Assembly: GCA_937902605.1 (NCBI GenBank)
Contig: CALFNC010000233.1
Coordinates: 1-5,449, forward strand
Length of the DNA: 5,449 bases
From: an uncultured Acidobacteriota bacterium
GTDB lineage: Bacteria > Acidobacteriota > Thermoanaerobaculia > UBA5066
Reading direction: 5' to 3'
Positions 1-5,449 of this stretch are shown here, one piece after another. The notes under the pieces were generated by a model. That model had not been told where the DNA came from, searched no databases, and saw only the letters and a list, made by a program, of their open reading frames with translations. Made by a program: the position numbers and the translations under genes. The first letter of the stretch is position 1. Every line of letters begins with the position of its first letter.

Positions 1-845
1 GGGAGGGACGCAAGGATTTCCCCCGTCACGTCCGCGCCTGGCTGGTCCTGGAGGGAGAAGCCGACCACCCGCTCCCGTGGCAGCCGCTCGATCAGCCGCT
101 CGATCAGCGGCTGTCCCCAGGGGTCATCCGCATTGATGACGCCCTTGCCGGACGGCTTCAGCAGGCTAAAGAGACGCACCTTCGCCTCGAAGTAGTCCGG
201 GAGGTCGCGGTGGAAGTCGAGGTGGTCCCGCGTCAGGTTCAGGAAGAGGGCCACGTCGAATGCGCAGCCCGCCAGTCTCTCGAGCACGAGGGCGTGTGAG
301 GAGCACTCCAGGACCGCTGCGGTCCCCCCGTCGCCGATGAGACCGGCCAGAAGGGGCTGCAGGTCGGTGGCCTCGGGCGTGGTCCTCGAGGCGATGAGCG
401 CCCCTTTGTCGCCACCCGCCCCGCGATAGACCAGAGTTCCGAAGAGTCCGCTCCGCGGATGGACCGCCGAGAGGACCCGGTCGACGAGAAGCGCCGTCGT
501 CGTCTTGCCGCTCGTCCCGGTGACCCCGACCATCACGAGGTGCGACGACGGGTCCCCGGCGAGGCGCGTGGCGAGCAGCCCCGCCATCCGCCGCGGGTCC
601 TCGACCTCGAGATACGGGATGGTCAGCGGCGATGGCGCCGGAGCCGCCCCCAGCGCTGCCACCGCGCCCCGCGCCACCGCGTCCGCCAGGAACCCTCGTC
701 CGTCGTGGGTCAGGCCCGGAAACGCGGCGAAGAGCGTCGCCGGCGCGGCCGCCCGGGAGTCGTGCGTCACGCGGACGACGTCCGGGTCGAGCGAGGGCCC
801 TCGCCGCGAATGAGGCTGGTGCTCGATCAGCTCCGACAGCCTCAC
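1..845 (-). CDS. murE: MurE, UDP-MurNAc-tripeptide synthetase (N-terminal 281 residues; 3' end outside window)
   Basis: Cytoplasmic Mur ligase that uses ATP to add the third residue, usually meso-diaminopimelate or lysine, to UDP-MurNAc-L-Ala-D-Glu. Visible motifs in order: the N-terminal UDP-substrate motif HDSR (28-31), the ATP P-loop GTSGKTTT (110-117), TTPE (155-158), ECSSHA (180-185), NLTRDHLDFH (203-212), and K222 in a YFEAK context, which matches the carbamylated lysine of the family. NADDP follows at 238-242. The GTG start overlaps the ftsI stop as GTGA and has a GAGG ribosome binding site 7 bases upstream (853-856), so translation is probably coupled to ftsI. The C-terminal domain with the DNPR-type motif that would show the amino acid added lies outside the window. 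Asn is replaced by Ser in the P-loop, and Val by Cys in the usual EVSSHA motif; both look like tolerated variants. The reading frame is open throughout, so the truncation comes only from the window edge. Confidence 0.97.
   Translation of the reverse strand, partial: MRLSELIEHQPHSRRGPSLDPDVVRVTHDSRAAAPATLFAAFPGLTHDGRGFLADAVARGAVAALGAAPAPSPLTIPYLEVEDPRRMAGLLATRLAGDPSSHLVMVGVTGTSGKTTTALLVDRVLSAVHPRSGLFGTLVYRGAGGDKGALIASRTTPEATDLQPLLAGLIGDGGTAAVLECSSHALVLERLAGCAFDVALFLNLTRDHLDFHRDLPDYFEAKVRLFSLLKPSGKGVINADDPWGQPLIERLIERLPRERVVGFSLQDQPGADVTGEILASL
81..104. repeat. 12-bp perfect tandem duplication in murE, with adjoining dyad
   Basis: CAGCCGCTCGAT occurs twice in a row (81-92, 93-104) and a degenerate partial copy follows. 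In MurE this encodes a repeated Leu-Ile-Glu-Arg step at about residues 247-255, in a helix-like segment after the NADDP motif. The second copy also pairs with AGCGGCTG at 106-113 to make an 8-bp stem with a five-base loop. There is no T run after it, so it is not a terminator. Confidence 0.8.
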
Positions 846-2914
846 GGCTCGTCCTCGCTCTGGGTCCTCTGGGTCGGGGGCGTTTCGAGCGACAGGATGA
901 CGGAGCAGACGGTCCCCGGCTCCGCGGGGGTGCGGGGAAGCGGGCTCTGCGAGACGACGAATCCGCTCCCGGTCAGGCGCGCCCCAAGGCCTGCGCGCGC
1001 GAGGTTCCGGACCGCCTCCCGGCCGCTCATCCCGGCGAGGTCGGGGACCTCCCCGGCCACTTCCCGCGCCGATCCGCTCTCGTCTCCGTGCCCCCGATCC
1101 CGGAGGGACGCCGGGATGACCTGAGCGCCGAGGACCGGACCGATCGTCGCCTGCCGCAGCGAAGACAGGTCGGCGGTGAGGAACGCCGGGGTGACGCGGC
1201 CTGTGACGTCGTGCGCCGCCTCGCGGAGGATTCGGAGCGTCTCGGCGCCGAGGGCCGAGAAGGCGGGCGCGGCCACGTCCCCGCCGTAGATCTTCCCCTT
1301 GGGCTCGTCGATCACGACCGCGATCACGGCCCGGGGGGACTCGGCAGGAACGAACCCGATGAACGAGGCGATGAATCGGTCGTGGGAGTAGCCGCCGCCC
1401 GGAGCCGCCTTCTGCGCCGTCCCCGTCTTCCCCGCGACGGTGAAGCCGGGGATCGCCGACAACCGGCCCGTGCCGTTCTCCACGACCCGCGTCAGGTAGG
1501 AGCGGACGGTCGCGGCGGTCAGCTCCGAGATGACCCGCTTCCCGGCGGCCGGGGCCCGTTGCTCCACGCGGCCGTCGGCCCGCCGGATCGCCGAGACGAG
1601 GTGCGGGGCCGGCAGGACGCCGCCGCTGGCGATCGCCGCGTACGCCCGCGCCATCTGCAGGACGGTGACGCCGACCTCCTGGCCGAACGCCATCGTCGGT
1701 AGGGTCAGGGCGCTCCACGACGAGACGTCGCGCAGGAGCCCGATGCTCTCCCCTTCGAGGTCGAGGCCGCTCTTCTGTCCGAACCCGAACGAGCGGACGG
1801 TCCGGTAGTACGGAGCCTTCCCGAGGCCGAGCGCGACGTGGGCGATCCCGATGTTGGAGGAGTGGGCGATGACGTCCGCCAGAGGCAGGACTCCCCAGTG
1901 ATTATTGCCGTGCTCGTGGATCGTCGTCGACCCGATCGTCAGGATTCCGCCCCCGCAGTCGATCAGGTCGTCCGGCCCAACGGTCCCAGCCTCGAGCGCC
2001 GCCGCGGCGGCGAAGATCTTGAATGTGGACCCGGGCTCGTAGAGGTCGGCGATCGGGTGGTTCCGGCGAGCTTCCGGGTCGGCGTCCGCGAAGCGGTTCG
2101 GGTCGAACCCGGGCGCGGAGGCGAGCGCGAGGACGGCGCCGTCCGACGGGTCGAGGACGACGATCGAGCCGCCGCGGGCATGCCACGTCGAGACCGCCTT
2201 CGCAAGCTCCTGCTCCGCCGCGTGCTGGATCGCGGCGTCCAACGTCAGGAGGAGGCTCTCGCCCTCGACCTCTTCCCCCATCTCGGTCCGCCAGCGCCCG
2301 CGACCCTGGGCAGCGTAGGACCGCTGGGCGGCGTCGCGGAGGAACGTGACGCGGGCGGGGCGCCCCCGGATCTCCCGGTCGTACCGGTACTCGAGACCGG
2401 CGAGCCCCTGGTTGTCCATCCCGACGTAGCCGAGGAGCGCCGCGGCGAGCGAACCCTGCGGGTACTTCCGCGTCGACTCCTGGAGCAGCCGGACCCCCGG
2501 GAGCGCTCGAGCGCGGATCTGCCGGGCCACTGCTGCCGGGACCCGCCGGGCGAGCCAGACGAAGTCGCGGTCGGCCTCGCCCAGCTTTTTCACCAGGTCG
2601 CGGGCCGGGATGCCGAGGATCGGTGCGAGCGCCTGGGCGATCGGCTCGGGCTGATCCAGCTCCGACGGAATCGCGAAGACCGAGTCGGCCGCCGCCGTCA
2701 CGGCAAGGGGGCGGCCCTCCCGGTCGAGGATCGCGCCTCGCCGGGGCGGAAGCTCCACTGTCCGCTCCTGCTGGCGCCTGGCCCGCTTGACGAAGTCGTC
2801 CTTCCGGACCACCTGGAGGTCGACGAGCCGTGTGAAGAGGCCCACGATCCAGAGACCGGCCACCGTGATCAGGACGAGGGCCCTGCGGTGCGTGGAAGCG
2901 GGGGCGAGGCTCAG
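842..2914 (-). CDS. ftsI: FtsI/PbpB-type septal peptidoglycan D,D-transpeptidase with C-terminal PASTA domain
   Basis: Class B penicillin-binding protein that cross-links septal peptidoglycan, partnered by FtsW and the FtsQ/L/B complex. It is anchored in the inner membrane with its catalytic part outside. With the CTG start at 2914 it has 690 residues. A short basic cytoplasmic tail is followed by one membrane helix (about 12-33) and the dimerisation-domain signature RGAILDR (59-65). The transpeptidase domain has STFK with nucleophile S296 and K299, SSN (352-354) as the SxN motif, and KTGT (496-499). A single PASTA domain occupies about 623-676, followed by a short acidic tail. The first conventional start is GTG at 2863 (673 residues), but it would cut the membrane helix in half and has no ribosome binding site. 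CTG at 2914 overlaps the ftsL stop as CTGA and has GGAGG 7 bases upstream, so I chose it. The family is certain; the start is probable. The PASTA domain makes it longer than the 588-residue E. coli FtsI. Confidence 0.96.
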   Translation of the reverse strand: MSLAPASTHRRALVLITVAGLWIVGLFTRLVDLQVVRKDDFVKRARRQQERTVELPPRRGAILDREGRPLAVTAAADSVFAIPSELDQPEPIAQALAPILGIPARDLVKKLGEADRDFVWLARRVPAAVARQIRARALPGVRLLQESTRKYPQGSLAAALLGYVGMDNQGLAGLEYRYDREIRGRPARVTFLRDAAQRSYAAQGRGRWRTEMGEEVEGESLLLTLDAAIQHAAEQELAKAVSTWHARGGSIVVLDPSDGAVLALASAPGFDPNRFADADPEARRNHPIADLYEPGSTFKIFAAAAALEAGTVGPDDLIDCGGGILTIGSTTIHEHGNNHWGVLPLADVIAHSSNIGIAHVALGLGKAPYYRTVRSFGFGQKSGLDLEGESIGLLRDVSSWSALTLPTMAFGQEVGVTVLQMARAYAAIASGGVLPAPHLVSAIRRADGRVEQRAPAAGKRVISELTAATVRSYLTRVVENGTGRLSAIPGFTVAGKTGTAQKAAPGGGYSHDRFIASFIGFVPAESPRAVIAVVIDEPKGKIYGGDVAAPAFSALGAETLRILREAAHDVTGRVTPAFLTADLSSLRQATIGPVLGAQVIPASLRDRGHGDESGSAREVAGEVPDLAGMSGREAVRNLARAGLGARLTGSGFVVSQSPLPRTPAEPGTVCSVILSLETPPTQRTQSEDEP
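858..875. repeat. 9-bp perfect tandem duplication at the end of ftsI
   Basis: CTCTGGGTC occurs twice in a row on the plus strand. In ftsI it encodes a repeated Thr-Gln-Arg-like step in the hydrophilic tail after the PASTA domain, close to the stop codon. It keeps the frame and probably reflects replication slippage in an unconstrained tail. Confidence 0.8.
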
Positions 2915-3336
2915 AAGCCTTCCTCCGTCGAGTCGGGCGCCGGCGGTCCGACGAGGTCCGGCTGGGCAGCCTTCGGCGCGGCCGGCCGCGCCGTCACAGG
3001 GCCGGTCGAGTCGCGGACGAGGACGACCTGGTCGGGCCGGGCCGGGAGGAGGCCGAGCGCGTCCCGCGCGATCTTTTCGATCCGGACGAGCGAGGATTCC
3101 TCGGCTCGGTCGATCAGCAGCTGGCGCCGCTTCGCGACGAGGCGTTCCCGCTGCTTCTCCAGGTTCCCGATCTGGTACCCGATCTCATAGGTCTGCAGGT
3201 TCGCCCAGACGACGGCGAAGAGGACCGCGAGAAGCGGCAGCGCCGCCGCCACGAACGCGAGAAGCTCCACCGTCCTCCGCCTATCTCGTTCACGGACCAG
3301 GTAGACGTTCGCGACGCGGCGGCGGACGGCGTACAT
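2911..3336 (-). CDS. ftsL: FtsL-like cell division protein
   Basis: Small bitopic division protein of 141 residues that, with FtsB and FtsQ, recruits and activates the FtsW-FtsI septal synthase. A basic cytoplasmic N-terminus (1-22) is followed by one hydrophobic helix (about 24-46). A charged, heptad-like coiled-coil segment (about 50-92) comes next, and then the short ARDALGLLPARPDQVV stretch (90-105) that is typical of FtsL after its coil. The last 35 residues or so are rich in Pro and Ala and look disordered. Sequence conservation in this family is low, so the call rests on architecture plus position between rsmH and ftsI. The ATG start at 3336 has AGGAG four bases upstream, which is short spacing but the only good site. 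The gene begins 7 bases after the rsmH stop and its own stop overlaps the proposed ftsI CTG. A DivIC/FtsB-like protein would look similar, but location favours FtsL. Confidence 0.88.
   Translation of the reverse strand: MYAVRRRVANVYLVRERDRRRTVELLAFVAAALPLLAVLFAVVWANLQTYEIGYQIGNLEKQRERLVAKRRQLLIDRAEESSLVRIEKIARDALGLLPARPDQVVLVRDSTGPVTARPAAPKAAQPDLVGPPAPDSTEEGF
2922..2926 (-). promoter_or_regulatory. Ribosome binding site supporting a CTG start for ftsI
   Basis: GGAGG on the minus strand inside the end of ftsL, seven bases before the CTG at 2914. It is the strongest Shine-Dalgarno match in the window. The ATG/GTG/TTG codons nearby offer no in-frame start at suitable distance; the next is the GTG at 2863, 17 codons on. 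Confidence 0.75.
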
Positions 3337-3340
3337 CGAT

Positions 3341-3345
3341 CTCCT
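3341..3345 (-). promoter_or_regulatory. Ribosome binding site of ftsL, overlapping the rsmH stop
   Basis: AGGAG on the minus strand, again partly made of the upstream gene's TAG stop. It stands four bases before the ftsL ATG, a short but workable spacing, and suggests coupling of ftsL to rsmH translation. Confidence 0.7.
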
Positions 3346-4306
3346 ATCGCTCCGGCGAAGGCGCCGGCAGGTCCTTCTCGAGCCGCTCCACCGCGCGCAT
3401 CCGGGCCGAGCGGGACCGCGGGTTCTCTCGAAGCTCCGTGAGCGAAGGGCGGATCGGCTTGCGCGTCACCAGCGCCATCACGCGGCGGCGGGAGCAGACG
3501 CAGGTCGGGAAGGAGGGGGGGCAGGTACAGCTGGTGGTCTGGCGCACGAAGGTCTGCTTGACGATCCGGTCCTCGAGCGAGTGGTACGCCAGGACGGTCA
3601 GCCGCGCGCCGAGGGCGAGGCGGGCGATGGCGTCGTCCAGGAACCGCTCCAGGTCCGCCAGCTCGCGGTTGGTCGCGATCCGGAGCGCCTGGAACACGCG
3701 CGTGGCCGGGTCGATCCGCTCCTCCCGCCGCCGGCCCGTGACGGAGATCACTACGTCCCGGAGATGCGTCGTCGTCAGGATCGGTGCGGTGCGCCGGCTC
3801 GTCACGACCGCGCGGGCGATGCGTCCTGCCATCCGTTCCTCCCCGTATTCCCGGAAGATCCGGGCCAGCTCCTCTTGCCCGAGATTCGCCACGAGGTCCG
3901 CGGCGGTTTCGCCTCCGCGCCCCATCCGCATGTCGAGCGGCCCCTCGCGCCGGAACGAGAAGCCGCGGGCTGGGTCGTCCAGCTGCATCGAGGAGACGCC
4001 GAGGTCCGCCAGGATGCCGGCAACATCCCGCAGCCCGAGACGGCCCAAGTGTTCGGCGATCTCCTCGTGCCGACCCTCCACGGGGACGAAACGATTCCCA
4101 AAGCGCTCCAGACGCCGGCTGGCGAGGGCCAGTGCCTCCGGGTCGCGGTCGATCCCGACCACGCGGACCTCGTCCGAGGCGGCGAGAAGCGCTTCCGCGT
4201 GTCCTCCGAGACCGACCGTGGCATCCACATAAACTCCTCCCAGCTCGGGGCGCAGGATCGCGACCACCTCCCGGAGAAGAACGGGAACGTGGCCCGGTCG
4301 ATCCAT
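3344..4306 (-). CDS. rsmH: RsmH (MraW), 16S rRNA (cytosine-1402-N4)-methyltransferase
   Basis: SAM-dependent methyltransferase that N4-methylates C1402 in the decoding centre of 16S rRNA; 320 residues, close to the usual 310-320. The N-terminal HVPVLLREVV (7-16) and the SAM-binding DATVGLGGH (28-36) are followed by GIDRDPEAL (51-59). The family block ADLGVSSMQLD (100-110), RGFSF (114-118) and GPLDMRM (122-128) is present. YGEER (154-158), PATRVFQALRI (200-210) and AYHSLEDRIVK (240-250) complete the signature. A C-x-C-x6-C-x-C group (C260, C262, C269, C271) follows and could hold a metal, as I recall for other homologues. Two starts are possible: GTG at 4312 and ATG at 4306. The AGGAG at 4316-4320 lies 9 bases before the ATG but only 3 before the GTG, so I chose the ATG. 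The gene starts 12 bases after the mraZ stop and is co-transcribed with it. Confidence 0.97.
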   Translation of the reverse strand: MDRPGHVPVLLREVVAILRPELGGVYVDATVGLGGHAEALLAASDEVRVVGIDRDPEALALASRRLERFGNRFVPVEGRHEEIAEHLGRLGLRDVAGILADLGVSSMQLDDPARGFSFRREGPLDMRMGRGGETAADLVANLGQEELARIFREYGEERMAGRIARAVVTSRRTAPILTTTHLRDVVISVTGRRREERIDPATRVFQALRIATNRELADLERFLDDAIARLALGARLTVLAYHSLEDRIVKQTFVRQTTSCTCPPSFPTCVCSRRRVMALVTRKPIRPSLTELRENPRSRSARMRAVERLEKDLPAPSPER

Positions 4307-4315
4307 GGCCACTGG

Positions 4316-4320
4316 CTCCT
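4316..4320 (-). promoter_or_regulatory. Ribosome binding site of rsmH, overlapping the mraZ stop
   Basis: AGGAG on the minus strand, formed partly by the TAG stop of mraZ. It lies 9 bases from the ATG at 4306 but only 3 from the GTG at 4312, which decides the rsmH start in favour of the ATG. Confidence 0.75.
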
Positions 4321-4765
4321 AGACCAGATGACGCGAAAGGTCGTCGTAGTCCTCGTCGGTGATCGTCGCCGCCTTCAGCGACTTCAGGTGCTTCGCCCGG
4401 TCGACGAGCTTGAGGAAGTCGGTCTGACCGAGGACGAGCGCGTCACCGGCGATTCCCGATGTGTCGCGCAGGAGAGATGGAATCATGAGACGTCCCTGCG
4501 CATCCATCCGGCTCACCTGGCCGAACGTGTTGAATCGCTCCTGGAATTTCATCTTCGCCCGATTGACCGCGGGAAGCGCCGCCAGCTTCTCCTCGAAGAC
4601 GTTCCAGATGGGCATCGGGTAGATCAGCACATCGAGGCCGGTGATGGAGGTAACGAAGAACTCCGACCCGTACGCCGACTCGATCGGCTCACGGAAGAGG
4701 ACCGGGACCTTGAACCGGCCCTTCTCGTCCACGGTCGTCTCAGCGCTACCCCTAAGGCGTTCCAT
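4319..4765 (-). CDS. mraZ: MraZ, AbrB-fold transcriptional regulator of the dcw operon
   Basis: DNA-binding protein of 148 residues that forms ring oligomers and represses the dcw promoter in the species studied. It carries the two expected SpoVT/AbrB-like halves, each with a D-x-x-G-R motif: DEKGR (13-17) and DAQGR (88-92), followed by GRFKVP and GRLMIP respectively. The length matches the family. The same frame stays open upstream to a possible start at 4876, which would add 37 residues. I rejected that start because family members begin a few residues before the first half (here MERLRG), and because the extension would lie over the promoter and operator repeats. The ATG at 4765 has a GGGAAG ribosome binding site at 4771-4776, five bases upstream. 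Its stop codon TAG doubles as part of the AGGAG that serves rsmH. The operator array just upstream suggests autoregulation. Confidence 0.96.
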   Translation of the reverse strand: MERLRGSAETTVDEKGRFKVPVLFREPIESAYGSEFFVTSITGLDVLIYPMPIWNVFEEKLAALPAVNRAKMKFQERFNTFGQVSRMDAQGRLMIPSLLRDTSGIAGDALVLGQTDFLKLVDRAKHLKSLKAATITDEDYDDLSRHLV

Positions 4766-4812
4766 AATCTCTTCCCAAAAAGGACCATCGGAAACGGCGC
4801 GAGGACCGATCC

Positions 4813-4852
4813 AGTCCACGTTCAGCCGCCAATGACCACTTTTTTCCACTCG
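4813..4852 (-). promoter_or_regulatory. Putative MraZ operator: four 10-bp-phased GTGG-type repeats
   Basis: On the minus strand the pentamers GTGGA, GTGGT, GCGGC and GTGGA begin at 4849, 4839, 4829 and 4819, exactly 10 bases apart. The second repeat sits in AAAGTGGT. MraZ of E. coli is known to bind TGGG-type repeats with a 10-bp period, and Mycoplasma MraZ binds AAAGTG-type repeats of the same period, so spacing, sequence and position fit. The array starts two bases after the -10 element and covers the predicted transcript start, the right place for repression. The third repeat is degenerate. Function is inferred. Confidence 0.7.
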
Positions 4853-4853
4853 A

Positions 4854-4883
4854 AGTATCGAACCGGCCTTCCACACGAGTCAA
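4854..4883 (-). promoter_or_regulatory. Probable sigma70-type promoter of mraZ and the dcw operon
   Basis: On the minus strand, TTGACT (4883-4878) matches five of six consensus -35 bases. It is followed 18 bases later by GATACT (4859-4854), which matches four of six -10 bases. A run of six T lies just upstream of the -35 (4890-4885) and could help as an UP-like element. The predicted transcript start is near 4847, giving a leader of about 80 bases before the mraZ ATG. The region is clearly less GC-rich than the genes. Assignment is by eye; the start site is inferred. Confidence 0.7.
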
Positions 4884-4910
4884 GAAAAAACCTGGAGTCG
4901 TGCGGGTTTC

Positions 4911-4919
4911 TGCTACCCT
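4911..4919 (+). promoter_or_regulatory. Weak candidate extended -10 element for rnd
   Basis: TGCTACCCT reads as a TGn extension plus a poor -10 hexamer (TACCCT, three of six). No convincing -35 lies 16-18 bases upstream. If it is used, transcription would start near 4926 and the GTG at 4930 would have almost no leader. This would explain the missing ribosome binding site, but the match is weak. Confidence 0.25.
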
Positions 4920-4929
4920 CGCCGCGCCC

Positions 4930-5449
4930 GTGACCGAGTCCTCGAACGAGCCTCCTTCCGCCCGAACTCACGCTGTCGTTGCGCCCGTCCAGATCGACCC
5001 CGCCCGGATCCTCTTCGTCGACTCGGCTCGTTCTCTCGAGATCCTCCTGGCGGCGCTCGATGAAGCCGATGACGAGATTCCGCTCGACACCGAGGCCGAC
5101 TCGTTCCACCACTACTTCGAGAAGGTCTGTCTCATCCAGGTCGCGGTGGGCACCCGCGCCTTCCTGGTCGACCCGCTCGTTCCGGAGCTCGATCTGTCGC
5201 CTCTTCTCGAGCGCCTCGGACGCCGCCTCCTCCTGCTGCACGGAGCCGACTACGACATCCGCCTCCTCCACCGCGGGCACGCCTTCGCGGCAGCGGCAAT
5301 CTTCGACACGATGATCGCGGCGCAGCTCCTCGGCGAGAAGGAGATCGGGCTCGCCGCGCTTCTCGCGCGCCGGGTCGGCGTCGCGCTGGACAAGACGAAC
5401 CAGCGGGACGACTGGAGCGCCCGTCCGCTCTCCCCCGCCCAGACCACCT
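4930..5449 (+). CDS. rnd: Ribonuclease D, DEDD-family 3'-5' exoribonuclease (N-terminal 173 residues; 3' end outside window)
   Basis: Exonuclease of the DnaQ/DEDD superfamily that trims 3' ends of tRNA precursors and other stable RNAs. Visible motifs: Exo I LDTEADSFHHYFEKV (52-66) with the metal ligands D53 and E55, and Exo II LHGADYDIRLLHR (103-115) with D108. IFDTMIAAQLLG (124-135) and the RNase D signature DKTNQRDDWSARPLS (154-168) follow. The third exonuclease motif (Y-x-x-x-D) and the HRDC domain that would confirm full-length RNase D lie past the window end. The start is uncertain. GTG at 4930 has no ribosome binding site, and an in-frame GTG at 4900 has GGAG only two bases away. Residues 1-25 look poorly conserved, so either is possible. 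The gene is divergent from mraZ and shares its upstream region. An oligoribonuclease or a DNA polymerase proofreading domain is unlikely, given the DKTNQRDDWS signature. Confidence 0.94.
   Translation, partial: MTESSNEPPSARTHAVVAPVQIDPARILFVDSARSLEILLAALDEADDEIPLDTEADSFHHYFEKVCLIQVAVGTRAFLVDPLVPELDLSPLLERLGRRLLLLHGADYDIRLLHRGHAFAAAAIFDTMIAAQLLGEKEIGLAALLARRVGVALDKTNQRDDWSARPLSPAQTT

Larger units (their letters stand above)
4766..4929. other. Divergent intergenic region between mraZ and rnd
   Basis: This is the only sizeable non-coding stretch in the window. It contains the mraZ promoter, the operator repeats and the mraZ leader on the minus strand, plus a weak candidate promoter for rnd on the plus strand. 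It is poorer in GC than its surroundings and includes short A/T runs at 4777-4780, 4841-4845 and 4885-4890. I see no terminator hairpin, tRNA or riboswitch-like structure in it. Confidence 0.85.

Noticed and set aside
93..113. GC-rich hairpin as a terminator within murE
   Set aside because: No T run follows on either strand and it lies inside an intact, conserved coding sequence.
632..1702. Long open plus-strand frame of 356 codons opposite ftsI and murE
   Set aside because: It is rich in Arg, Pro, Gly and Ala, has no recognisable motif and lies antisense to well-identified genes. Such frames are expected in GC-rich DNA.
1838..3190. Long open plus-strand frame of 450 codons opposite ftsI and ftsL
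   Set aside because: Low-complexity charged composition and no family signature; the minus strand is clearly coding here.
4307..4312. GTG start for rsmH two codons before the ATG
   Set aside because: The AGGAG is only three bases from this GTG but nine from the ATG, and homologues start close to the HVPVL motif.
4766..4876. N-terminal extension of MraZ by 37 residues
   Set aside because: The extension does not look like MraZ, covers the promoter -10 and operator repeats, and the internal ATG has a good ribosome binding site.
2787..4933. Overlapping plus-strand frames of 481 and 450 codons opposite rsmH and mraZ
   Set aside because: They are mirror images of rsmH and mraZ codon bias, span several gene junctions and show no domain.
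4822..5280. Open minus-strand frame of 152 codons opposite the rnd start
   Set aside because: It is antisense to the conserved exonuclease motifs, runs through the intergenic promoter region and has no recognisable domain.

Overview
The window is very GC-rich, with most codon third positions G or C. It holds the 5' end of a division and cell wall (dcw) cluster on the minus strand, and the start of a divergent RNase D gene on the plus strand. Reading the minus strand from high to low coordinates, the order is mraZ, rsmH (mraW), ftsL, ftsI (pbpB type) and murE, with murE cut off by the window start. This gene order is the classic head of a bacterial dcw operon. High GC, an FtsI carrying a C-terminal PASTA domain, and a true RNase D suggest a high-GC bacterium outside the Gammaproteobacteria, such as Acidobacteriota, Myxococcota or a related uncultured phylum. 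The taxonomic guess is inference only.

Layout: 1-845 is murE (N-terminal 281 residues). 842-2914 is ftsI, 2911-3336 ftsL, 3344-4306 rsmH and 4319-4765 mraZ, all on the minus strand. 4766-4929 is a 164-base divergent intergenic region. 4930-5449 is rnd on the plus strand, cut off by the window end. The five dcw genes are packed with 4-base overlaps or gaps of 7 and 12 bases and no terminator, so they are very probably one transcript with coupled translation. The intergenic region carries a sigma70-like promoter (TTGACT, 18 bases, GATACT) facing mraZ. Directly behind it are four 10-bp-phased GTGG-type repeats that resemble known MraZ operators.

How the genes work together: MraZ represses its own operon. 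RsmH methylates 16S rRNA in the ribosomal decoding site. FtsL is a scaffold of the septal synthase complex, and FtsI is the septal transpeptidase. MurE adds the third amino acid to the peptidoglycan precursor that FtsI finally cross-links. RNase D is a 3' exoribonuclease for stable RNA and has no direct link to the wall genes other than the shared upstream region.

No new biological system is visible. The points most worth checking are the MraZ operator array, a likely CTG start codon for ftsI, stop codons that form part of the next gene's ribosome binding site, and a possible near-leaderless rnd transcript.
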